From Lantana camara (taxonomy: Eukaryota > Streptophyta > Magnoliopsida > Lamiales > Verbenaceae), in contig CM074856.1 of the NCBI GenBank assembly GCA_037501455.1, forward strand, positions 45,351,001 to 45,415,000: a stretch of DNA of 64,000 bases. The letters run 5' to 3'. Each line of letters begins with the position of its first letter. Position 1 is the first letter of the stretch. A program made the position numbers and the translations under genes. Below the pieces are notes generated by a model that had not been told where the DNA came from, searched no databases, and saw only the letters and a program-made list of their open reading frames with translations. Positions 11,644 through 19,926 of this stretch are shown here, piece by piece.

Positions 11644-11833
11644 TGTAGAAGGATAAATAAATTTTATATTATTAATTTAAGTTGTTATTTTATATTTTGA
11701 AATTATCCTAAATTTAATTTCAATGTTAAATAGTTAAAGTTAAATTAATATTATAATATTTTATTTTTATCGACAAATCAAGTGATGACACGTGTCAAAG
11801 TGACATGTTTTGACCAATTAAATCAAGTCTTGC
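11644..11833 (+). repeat. Outer element 5' LTR, first part
   Basis: It begins TGTAGAAGG and matches the first ~190 bp of the 3' LTR at 39814 with about 3 visible differences. It ends at CTTGC (11829-11833), which is repeated at 24211-24215 as the 5-bp target duplication of the inner element. Confidence 0.9.
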
Positions 11834-12629
11834 TGATGGGGTCAAAATACGATCGTCCCACGTTAGGACACGTGGCATCACCGAGATGATGACATCTGTC
11901 TCCCCAAGGTTGCACCCATCAGTGCACGAGCGCAATCCTTCTTCATGAGTTAAGCCCAACGAGCGCTGTCACTCTCACGAGCGCATTCATACTGTATGAT
12001 TGGCACGTCCACGTGCCAAGGGAGCCCTCTTCGAGCGTCACACTCCCTCAGAGTGGCCTCCCCTTTGGCTCGTCACTTGAACTGGAGCCTTCATTCCCCC
12101 CAGCGGATATCTTGGCTTCCAATACTCCAGGTTGTCACGAGCGCGCTCTTAAGCCCTCGTTACCAACCACCCAAATGGCTCTCTGACACAACGTACATGC
12201 CCGCGCACCTGCCACGGTTGCCAGCACCAACTTTTGGCCGCTTTTGCAGAAGATTCCTCCTAGGTTTCTCTCTCATGGCGCCACGTGTTAGGGCAACATT
12301 CGGCCAGGACCACTTGAGGCAAATGACCAAAGGGCCCTTGACCCTCAACTATAAATAGCTAAAGTCATCTTCTACACTGGTAAGCATTCTTCATCACTAA
12401 AACTGTGACTGAACCTACGTTTCTCCTTCATACCTGGAACTGACTTGAGCGTCGGAGAGCCAGACTGGGTATCACCCCCAGTTCCCCCAGCTTGGCCTTC
12501 TGACTTTTATTGTGCTTGTCCCAACAGGTAGAACCCCCTTTCTCATTTCCGACGAATCTCCGGCGGTTTCCTCCACAACTACAAATCGTAAAGTGATTGG
12601 ATTCAGATCCTCCTATTCGGAACCCATCA
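11834..12629 (+). repeat. Inner element 5' LTR (796 bp)
   Basis: It runs from TGATGGGG to CCCATCA. A TATA box, ctataaata, lies near 12349-12357. The copy at 23415-24210 differs visibly only at three sites: a g/t change in 'gccacggttg', a g/a change in 'gccagactg' and an a/g change in 'ccgacgaat'. The motif GAGCG recurs six times. A 120-codon open frame inside both LTRs (11996 and 23577) is not coding. Confidence 0.95.
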
Positions 12630-12633
12630 TTTT

Positions 12634-12650
12634 TGGCGCCGTCTATGGGA
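12634..12650 (+). other. Primer binding site of inner element
   Basis: The sequence tggcgccgtctatggga starts with TGG, the complement of a tRNA CCA end, 4 bp after the 5' LTR. I do not assign the exact tRNA. Confidence 0.7.
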
Positions 12651-12719
12651 AACCGTTTCTCCATCCCTTTCTTTCTTTCTGTTGGTAGAAGAGCAAGCAC
12701 ACTCTTACCCTTTCCAGTC

Positions 12720-14528
12720 ATGGTCGCTACAAGGTCTGGAGCCGCCTCCCAAGATGCCAATATCATTATTCCCTCCACCACTACTGGTGGAGCCCCGCCT
12801 CCTTCCGTCACCGTTGGTGGAGCACCTCCCGCCGCAGGAGTGACTCCGCAAGCAGGGTCTTCAATACCTCCACCTACGCCGCCGGCACTGCCAATTCCCG
12901 CCGCCGCTGGAGGAGTCTCTCTCTCTGCTCCTCCGCAGCCCGCTCAGAACCCATGGGTCTATCCCCAGGTGAATCCCGGAGTGCAGGGTTACATGATGCC
13001 CCCATCCGGATATACCTTCACCCCGGCTGTTATGGTGCCGCCGGTCCAGCCGCATCATGCTGGTCAGATCCAGCTTCCGGTGGTGATCCCCAGGGAGATT
13101 GAAGGAGTGGAGTTACCTCCACTAACCACCCAGCAGTTGAGGGCTCTCTATGCCCAATGTGAGGTTCAGGCGGCCCAGGGAGCATGGGAGAGGTTCCACT
13201 CCATGTACTTTCCCTCTGGGCAGGCCACTCAAGTTGCAGCCCCTTTGGGCGGACAACAAAATTTTCCCCTCAGAGAAGCCCAGGCTGTCCTGAGGGCACA
13301 ACCGCCACCACCACCAGCCAGAGAAGTGCCCCAGCAGGAGGGCAACGAGCGTCCCTCCATGGGCAGGAATAAAGAGCCCACAGAACGAATGAACGAGAAT
13401 GAAGGGGACTCTCATGCCTCCAGGAGGGGGTCACGAGCCCCCAGACAAGGGGACAGACAAGGAGACGTGAATCCTGACATCCTCGCGGCTGTGCAAGACC
13501 AGCTGCAGGGTTTAAAGGATATTGTGGGACAGCTCTCACGAGGGCGATCAACTCAGATCTCCCCTAGTCGGGATGAACGGGTTGACGCCCGAAACGCTCG
13601 TACCAAGGACCCCCAACCGAGGGTCCACCACCGCAAGGAGCCGGAGGAAAACTTCGGCACATATGAGTATCACCCGTTGGCGAGAGGCTCCCCTCTCGTG
13701 GAAGAAGTTCTGATGGCCCAAGCAGGAATGGCCAAAATCCCCACTTCTATCAACCGCTACGACGGGACGACTGATCCGGCTGAACATCTGGATCACTTTT
13801 TACATCTAATGCACCTCTACGAGCATTCCAGCAACTACTGGGCCAAAGTGTTTGTCACTTCCTTAGTGGGAATGGCTCAGGAGTGGTACAAGCGACTGCC
13901 GCCGCGCTCGATTCACTCATATGAAGAGCTGGCTCATGTTTTCCTCAACCACTTTAATTCTTTGAAAGCGCCAGTCACCGCACCTACTGACTTTTACAAC
14001 GTGGTGCAAGGCAGGAGCGAGTCTCTGCGCTCGTTCTTCGCCCGCTTCAACAAGGAAATCCTACAGGTGGAGAGGCCTTCTATGGATTTCTTGATCCCAG
14101 TGCTCTTTCAGGCTGTGGATCACAAGCAGTATGTGAGCAAGAAGTTTGCCGACGCCATTGTAGAAAGGAGGCCAGGGACCCTCATGGCCTTGAGAGAGGT
14201 TGCCGAGCCGTTCTTCGCGCTCGAAGACATGTATGGGACGAATGGTCCCCGGCATCACAGTCCAGCCAGGAACGAGCGACCCCATCACGAGCGGGGACGG
14301 GAGGTGGTAGTCAAGAAAGAGCGCCCTCAAGAGCGCAAAAGGTCGCCACCACCCCCTCGGCGATTAGAGCGGGTCCCGCTCACCAGGCCGAATTCCGAAG
14401 TCTACAACCTCTCCGATAAAAAGCTCTTTAAGAGACCCATCAAGATGAGAGAAACGGACTCGCTCAGGCGCTCGAGCAAATACTGCGCATTCCACAGGCA
14501 GAGGGGGCACGACACGGATGAGTGCTGA
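12720..14528 (+). CDS. gag: Inner element Gag polyprotein
   Basis: This is the capsid precursor that would package the element's RNA. The start is placed at the ATG of MVATRSG (12720); an earlier in-frame ATG at 12645 overlaps the primer binding site and is less likely. A Pro/Gly/Ala-rich N-terminal third is followed by a charged linker, then a retrotransposon gag domain containing the pattern FLHLMxLYEHSSNYWAKVF and FLNHFNSLK. The C-terminus has a zinc-knuckle-like CAFHRQRGHDTDEC. The frame ends at a TGA directly after that last Cys, and pol continues in the same frame with sequence resembling the rest of the gag/pro junction of Tat elements. The TGA may be a recent nonsense mutation or a read-through codon. 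Codon use is GC-rich relative to the surroundings. Confidence 0.9.
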   Translation: MVATRSGAASQDANIIIPSTTTGGAPPPSVTVGGAPPAAGVTPQAGSSIPPPTPPALPIPAAAGGVSLSAPPQPAQNPWVYPQVNPGVQGYMMPPSGYTFTPAVMVPPVQPHHAGQIQLPVVIPREIEGVELPPLTTQQLRALYAQCEVQAAQGAWERFHSMYFPSGQATQVAAPLGGQQNFPLREAQAVLRAQPPPPPAREVPQQEGNERPSMGRNKEPTERMNENEGDSHASRRGSRAPRQGDRQGDVNPDILAAVQDQLQGLKDIVGQLSRGRSTQISPSRDERVDARNARTKDPQPRVHHRKEPEENFGTYEYHPLARGSPLVEEVLMAQAGMAKIPTSINRYDGTTDPAEHLDHFLHLMHLYEHSSNYWAKVFVTSLVGMAQEWYKRLPPRSIHSYEELAHVFLNHFNSLKAPVTAPTDFYNVVQGRSESLRSFFARFNKEILQVERPSMDFLIPVLFQAVDHKQYVSKKFADAIVERRPGTLMALREVAEPFFALEDMYGTNGPRHHSPARNERPHHERGREVVVKKERPQERKRSPPPPRRLERVPLTRPNSEVYNLSDKKLFKRPIKMRETDSLRRSSKYCAFHRQRGHDTDEC

Positions 14529-17500
14529 CAGTTGGAAGCTGAGATTCAGAGGCTCGTCGCAGGGGGCCACTTGAAGGAATTTGTCCGGGTGCTCGAGCGT
14601 TATGATGAACACTGCAACGAGCGCGCTGGAGGGAGACGGAGGAGTCCGTCCCGATCGAAGAGCCCGAGGGGCAGAGGACCCCCTGAGAGCAGCAGCCGTC
14701 GGGGCAGCAAAGGGAAAGCCCCTGAGCAAGAAAACACACCTTTCGCGGTCATACATATGATTGCGGGAGGTTCATCTGGAGGGGATTCCAACGCCTCCCG
14801 GCGGAGGTATGTCCGGAGCTACAACCAACGCCCAGCAGTGCCTAAACCCATCTATGCCATCCAGAGTCCAAGCGCTCAACGGTCAAGAGAGAATGATGTA
14901 ATAGGCTTCGATGATAGGGATTTAGAGCATATTGTAACACCCCATGGGGAGGGTATAACCTCCGATTGCCCCATAGTGGTTAGTGTAGATGTTCATAATC
15001 ACGTTGTAAAAAGGGTGTTGGTGGATAGTGGAAGCTCTGTTAATGTTTTGCCTTATTCTACATTTTTAAAGATGAAGGCTGACCTTCCGCTCGAGCCTCT
15101 CAAAACGGCCCTCATTGGCTTTGAAGACTCGGAAGTTGTCCCAGGAGGGCAGATACGCTTAGCTACTTCATTCGGCCGAGCCCCTCAGCGCAAGACACTC
15201 TTGGTAACATACGCGGTGGTGAAGATTGACATTCCTTATAACATCATAATTGGGCGCCCTGCCCTCGTGGATTTCAAAGCCATCATCTCCACCTACCACC
15301 AGAAGATTAAATTCCCTACCTCCGAGGGCGTGGGAGAAGTACTGTGCAATGTGCGAGAGGCTTGGGAATGTTACATGTTGTCCCTTAGAAAGCCTAAAGC
15401 GGAGAAAACCTTCCAAATTGGTTCCACCAAGAAATCAGTGGATTTCCCCAATCTAGATGAGGACAGCCCGGCACGGAAAAGGGCGAAGTTGAACAAGAAG
15501 AAGAACAAAAAGAAGAAGGGAGACAACGTGGAGAATCCCCTCGAAAGTGCACCACCAGGGACCGTTGGTGGATCGTCCTCAGAAGGAGACGAGCCAGGAG
15601 GGGGTGAGTCAGCACCCGGTGACCGTTTGACGGGAAAGAAGAGGGCGCTCGAACTTCCTCGCCCTGAGATAAGGATCGAACCCTCGGAGAAGTTCCTGAC
15701 CATTGAGTTGGAACCCGGAAACAAGGATAAGACTACTCAGATAGGATCTAACCTCTCGGGGCCTTCTCAGATTATGATGATTGACTTCCTCAGGGAGAAC
15801 AGTGATGTATTTGCGTGGAAAGCCTCCGACCTCACAGGGATTGACCCAAGCGTCATTGTCCATAGGCTTAATGTGGATCCCTCTTTCAAACCCATCAAGC
15901 AGAAAAAGCGGGATGTACATGGCTTTCGAAAGAAAGTCATTGAAGAGGAAGTTAATAAACTCCTGGAGGCTCAATATATCGAGCCCATCTTGTACCCGGA
16001 ATGGCTGTGTAATGTCGTCTTGGTGCCCAAGAGCGCGAATAAATGGCGCATGTGCAATGATTTCACTGATCTCAACAAGGCCTGCCCTAAAGATCCTTAC
16101 CCGCTGTCCCGGATTGATCAATTGGTGGATTCGACCCCTGGCTGCGAGCTCATGAGCATGATGGACGCTTTCCAGGGATACTATCAGATCTTTATGGCCC
16201 CAGAAGACCGCCCCAAAACCTCGTTTGTTGTCCATCTGGGGGTATATTGCTTCTTAGTCATGCCTTTCGGACTCAAGAACGCCGGAGCTACGTATCAACG
16301 GCTCGTCAACAAGATGTTTGAAAAAGAAATTGGAAGGTCCATGGAGGTTTACGTGGATGATATGATTGTCAAAAGCGAGCGCCAGGACTCCCACTTGGAA
16401 GATCTCAAGCGCACTTTTTCAATCCTGCGTCAGTATGGGATGAAGTTGAACCCTTCGAAGTGCACCTTTGGAGTGCAAGGGGGAAAGTTCTTAGGGTACA
16501 TGGTCAGTCAGAGGGGAATTGAGGCCAATCCGGAGAAGATCAAGGCCATATTGGAAATTCCCTCCCCTCGAAATTTGCGGGAAGTGCAAGTCCTAGTAGG
16601 AAAAATCATCTCGTTGAACAGGTTTATTTCGCGCTCGGCGGACAGGAACCTTCCCTTCTTCAAAATTTTGAGGAACGCACGTAACTTTGCTTGGACAAAA
16701 GAATGCGAAAGGGCGCTGCAAGATATGAAGGCTTACTTATCGAGCGCACCACTGCTGACTAAGCCCGTCGAAGGTGAGAGATTATTTATGTATCTTTCCG
16801 TTTCTTCCGAGGCCACAAGCGCGGTTCTGATCGCTGTACGGGAGCGGAAACACTTACCTGTCTATTATCTGAGCAAAACATTGCAAGGAGCCGAGAAGAA
16901 GTATTTGGAGATTGAGAAGTTCGCGTTTGCTCTTATTAACGTCTCAAGGAGGCTGAGACCTTACTTTCAAGCGCACTCCATAACGGTTCTCACCGACCAA
17001 CCCTTGAAGCAAGTACTGTCTAAGCCAGACGTGTCTGGGAGATTAATCAAATGGGCCATCGAATTGAGCCAGTTTGACTTATGCTTCGAGCCCAGGACCG
17101 CGATACAGGCTCAGGTGGTAGCTGATTTGTTGGCAGAACGCTTTGGTTTAGAGCCTGCCGTTCAGGAGAGTGAGGGGTTATGGGTCCTGCACACAGATGG
17201 TTCCTCAACCTCTCAAGGGGGAGGAGTAGGAGTGGCCCTTAGAAACCCCGATGGGATTGAGCTGGATTTTGCAATCAAGCTGGATTTCCAAGTCACTAAT
17301 AACGAAGCAGAATATGAAGCCCTCGTGCAAGGATTGAATATTGCTTTTCAGAATGGAGCCTCCAGAATCACCGCTTATGTGGATTCACAGTTAATTGCGA
17401 GCCAGATTGAAGGAACTTATGAGGCTCGAGAAACCACCATGGTGCAGTACCTGAGTAAAGCCAGAGAAATCATCGGGAAGTTCAAGGAATTTCATCTACT

Positions 17501-18899
17501 TCAAGTACCACGGGAGGAGAACGAGCGTGCGGACGCTCTGTCAAAATTTGCATCAGCTTTGGAAGGTACTTCTGAGCGTTCTGTTATGTTCCTTAAGACT
17601 GAGGAACCTTTGATCAGGGAAAGGGTCGCCATTGGAATAATCGCTATGATTGATCCAAACGAGCCCTGTTGGCTTGACGACATCGTCGTTTTCCTTAGGG
17701 ATGGAATTCCCCCCATTGACAAGGTGGAAGCTAGGAAAGTCCGAAGTAAGACCCCTCGTTTCGCTTTGGATCACGAGGGGAGGTTATTCAAGAAATCATT
17801 CCAGGGACCCCCAATGAGATGCCTAAGGCCCTCACAAGCGAAGGAGACGCTTGAACTCATCCACAATGGAAGCTGTGGGAATCATTCCGGAGGGCGTATC
17901 CTGGCAAAGAAGGTTCTGAGAAGTGGGTTTTATTGGCCTACAGTTCTCCAAGATGCCATTGAATTTTCAAGGAAGTGCCCTAAGTGCCAATTTCATTCAA
18001 ATCTCCCTCAATTGCCAGCCACACAGATGATCCCAATAGACGTCTCTTGGCCTTTTGACCAGTGGGGAATAGACATCGTGGGCCCCTTGCCCATGGCTGC
18101 AGGACAAAAGAAGTTTGTCATTTTAGCCGTCGACTACTTCACCAAGTGGGCCGAGGCCGAAGCCGTTGCAAAGATCACTTTCAGAGTGGTGAGGGACTTC
18201 ATTTGGAAAAATATCATTTGCAGGTACGGCATCCCGAGGGTACTTATCTCTGACAACGGATCCCAGTTCATAGCAACCGACACACGAGAATGGTGTTCTG
18301 AGTTGGGGATCGAGCAGCGATTTACCTCTGTAGGACACCCTCAAGCCAATGGGCAAGCAGAAGTTACCAATAGGATCATCTTGCAACATCTGAAAACCAT
18401 GCTTGAGAGCAAGAAAAGTGAATGGGCTGAAGAGCTGCAAGGAGCGCTTTGGGCTTATCGCACTACCCCACGAGCGGCCACTGGAGAAACACCTTACGCG
18501 CTCGTTTATGGATCAGAAGCGATGATACCAGCGGAGATAGTAAATGAATCCGCTCGTGTCGGCTATTTCGAGCCTCAGCTCAACGATGGCAACAGGAGCT
18601 TGGAGTTGGACTTGCTGGATGAAAGGAGAGACAAAGCCTGGGCTAAGATCCACCATTATAAAGCCTCTGTGGCTCAACAGTACAACAAGCGTGTGAGGGA
18701 AAGAACTTTCCAGTTGGGAGACTTGGTTTTAAAGAAAGTGGAAGTGTCCAGGCACGTGGGGAAATTGGACCCCAATTGGGAAGGCCCATTCAAGGTCGTA
18801 CAACTCAGAGCTAACAACACTTACACCCTGGAGACACTTCAAGGCGAGTGCTTGCCTCGCCCTTGGAACGCATGTAACCTCCGGCGGTTTTATGTTTAA
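14529..18899 (+). CDS. pol: Inner element Pol polyprotein (protease, RT, RNase H x2, integrase)
   Basis: The frame is open for 1456 codons, in the same frame as gag and downstream of a single TGA. Domains, numbered from 14532: aspartic protease with DSGSS at 165-169; reverse transcriptase with MPFGLKNAGATYQ and catalytic YVDD at 607-610; first RNase H with a YYLSKTL region; a second RNase H with LHTDGSS and NNEAEYEAL, typical of the Tat lineage; and integrase with an HHCC finger, catalytic D1181, D1241 and E1277 (35-residue D-E spacing) and a C-terminal GPF motif ending in LRRFYV. Every catalytic residue I can check is present. The product would act in virus-like particles to reverse-transcribe and integrate the element. 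There is no ATG near its beginning, so expression as a Gag-Pol fusion through the TGA is the natural model. Confidence 0.93.
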   Translation, partial: QLEAEIQRLVAGGHLKEFVRVLERYDEHCNERAGGRRRSPSRSKSPRGRGPPESSSRRGSKGKAPEQENTPFAVIHMIAGGSSGGDSNASRRRYVRSYNQRPAVPKPIYAIQSPSAQRSRENDVIGFDDRDLEHIVTPHGEGITSDCPIVVSVDVHNHVVKRVLVDSGSSVNVLPYSTFLKMKADLPLEPLKTALIGFEDSEVVPGGQIRLATSFGRAPQRKTLLVTYAVVKIDIPYNIIIGRPALVDFKAIISTYHQKIKFPTSEGVGEVLCNVREAWECYMLSLRKPKAEKTFQIGSTKKSVDFPNLDEDSPARKRAKLNKKKNKKKKGDNVENPLESAPPGTVGGSSSEGDEPGGGESAPGDRLTGKKRALELPRPEIRIEPSEKFLTIELEPGNKDKTTQIGSNLSGPSQIMMIDFLRENSDVFAWKASDLTGIDPSVIVHRLNVDPSFKPIKQKKRDVHGFRKKVIEEEVNKLLEAQYIEPILYPEWLCNVVLVPKSANKWRMCNDFTDLNKACPKDPYPLSRIDQLVDSTPGCELMSMMDAFQGYYQIFMAPEDRPKTSFVVHLGVYCFLVMPFGLKNAGATYQRLVNKMFEKEIGRSMEVYVDDMIVKSERQDSHLEDLKRTFSILRQYGMKLNPSKCTFGVQGGKFLGYMVSQRGIEANPEKIKAILEIPSPRNLREVQVLVGKIISLNRFISRSADRNLPFFKILRNARNFAWTKECERALQDMKAYLSSAPLLTKPVEGERLFMYLSVSSEATSAVLIAVRERKHLPVYYLSKTLQGAEKKYLEIEKFAFALINVSRRLRPYFQAHSITVLTDQPLKQVLSKPDVSGRLIKWAIELSQFDLCFEPRTAIQAQVVADLLAERFGLEPAVQESEGLWVLHTDGSSTSQGGGVGVALRNPDGIELDFAIKLDFQVTNNEAEYEALVQGLNIAFQNGASRITAYVDSQLIASQIEGTYEARETTMVQYLSKAREIIGKFKEFHLLQVPREENERADALSKFASALEGTSERSVMFLKTEEPLIRERVAIGIIAMIDPNEPCWLDDIVVFLRDGIPPIDKVEARKVRSKTPRFALDHEGRLFKKSFQGPPMRCLRPSQAKETLELIHNGSCGNHSGGRILAKKVLRSGFYWPTVLQDAIEFSRKCPKCQFHSNLPQLPATQMIPIDVSWPFDQWGIDIVGPLPMAAGQKKFVILAVDYFTKWAEAEAVAKITFRVVRDFIWKNIICRYGIPRVLISDNGSQFIATDTREWCSELGIEQRFTSVGHPQANGQAEVTNRIILQHLKTMLESKKSEWAEELQGALWAYRTTPRAATGETPYALVYGSEAMIPAEIVNESARVGYFEPQLNDGNRSLELDLLDERRDKAWAKIHHYKASVAQQYNKRVRERTFQLGDLVLKKVEVSRHVGKLDPNWEGPFKVVQLRANNTYTLETLQGECLPRPWNACNLRRFYV

Positions 18900-19269
18900 A
18901 AGCTCTTTGCGGAACATGATGTAACGACCCTCTTTGTTGGGTTCCTCTGTACTTCCAATTGTGAGTAAGTTCCAGTATAACTTTTTCTTAAATTATTCTA
19001 ACATTATGTTTCTTTGATCGCTTGAATGGATGAGACCCATGTCCCTCGTTTTCACGAGCGTGGTTGGCAATCCCTTCCTATATGAATGCTGATATTTCGC
19101 ACGGGTTACGCTGGCCAGCACTCTACTCCGCTTGGGGGGACGCCCTCATAAGGATAGACTGGTTACGCTCATAACCAATTAAACGAGATGGGGAAAATCC
19201 TAGTAGGCCTTGGCCGTTTCTTACAACGCCTTGCGCTCGAAAGTGGGATCCCTTGCAGACGGAGCTTCA
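18900..19269 (+). other. Inner element 3' untranslated region
   Basis: Noncoding sequence immediately after pol. It contains several 'cgagg/gagcg' motifs shared with the LTR and leads into the tandem repeats. No gene is seen. Confidence 0.6.
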
Positions 19270-19625
19270 CAAGTCTTGAACGAGGGCAACCTCTAAGTAA
19301 GACCCTCGTAAATACTCAAGACTTAGCATAATTTCCGAGAATAAGGAGAAGATCCCCAAGTCTTGAACGAGGGCAGTCTCACAATAAGACCCTCACGACC
19401 GCTCAAGACTTAGACAAATTTTCAAGACTTATAACAAAAACAAAATTTATACAAGTCTTGAAAGGGAGGGCAATCTCACAATAAGACCCTCACGACCGCT
19501 CAAGACTTCGACAAATTTTCAAGGCTTATGACAAAGGCAAAAATTTATACAAGTCTTGAGTAGGGGGGGCAATCTCACAATAAGACCCTCACGATCGCTC
19601 AAGACTTAGGCGAACTTTCAAGTGT
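19270..19625. repeat. Tandem repeat in inner element 3' region (4 copies, 87-98 bp)
   Basis: Units start at 19270, 19357, 19452 and 19550, each with caagtcttga, then 'gaccctc', then its complement ctcaagactt. Each unit can therefore fold into a hairpin. The first unit is the most diverged and the last three are near-identical. Tat-lineage elements are known to carry such variable 3' tandem repeats. Confidence 0.9.
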
Positions 19626-19926
19626 TACAGAATTACCAAAATTTCTCAGAAAGTGCTAAAGGCTCAACAGAGAAATAAAACATCCACAGAGTATGCTACA
19701 CACAATCTTATTATTACAAGATTTGTTCCAGCAAGCTCTAAGTATGAGTTCTGATTCATAAGTAAGCAAAAGAACAAAGTTACGAAGAATAAAATATATA
19801 TTCATTGCAAAAAAAAAAAAAATCTTACAAGACAAAGGGCTCAAAGGCCTATGAAGTATTGTTTCAGAAGAAAGAAAGGAGACAATAAAGCAGGAAAGTA
19901 CACAGAGAATTTATAAGAAAAAAGTC

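Noticed and set aside
11996..12358. 120-codon open frame, repeated at 23577-23939
   Set aside because: It lies wholly inside the two LTR copies and is preserved only because the LTRs are nearly identical; it has no coding features.
12380..12527. Intron-like signals inside the 5' LTR (GTAAGC donor, CTGAC and pyrimidine tract, CAACAG acceptor)
   Set aside because: The donor lies at the expected transcription start (about 30 bp after the TATA box at 12349), leaving no room for a first exon.
12861..13796. Several 62-97-codon minus-strand frames opposite gag (and similar ones opposite pol)
   Set aside because: They are mirror frames of a GC-rich real coding sequence with no domains of their own.
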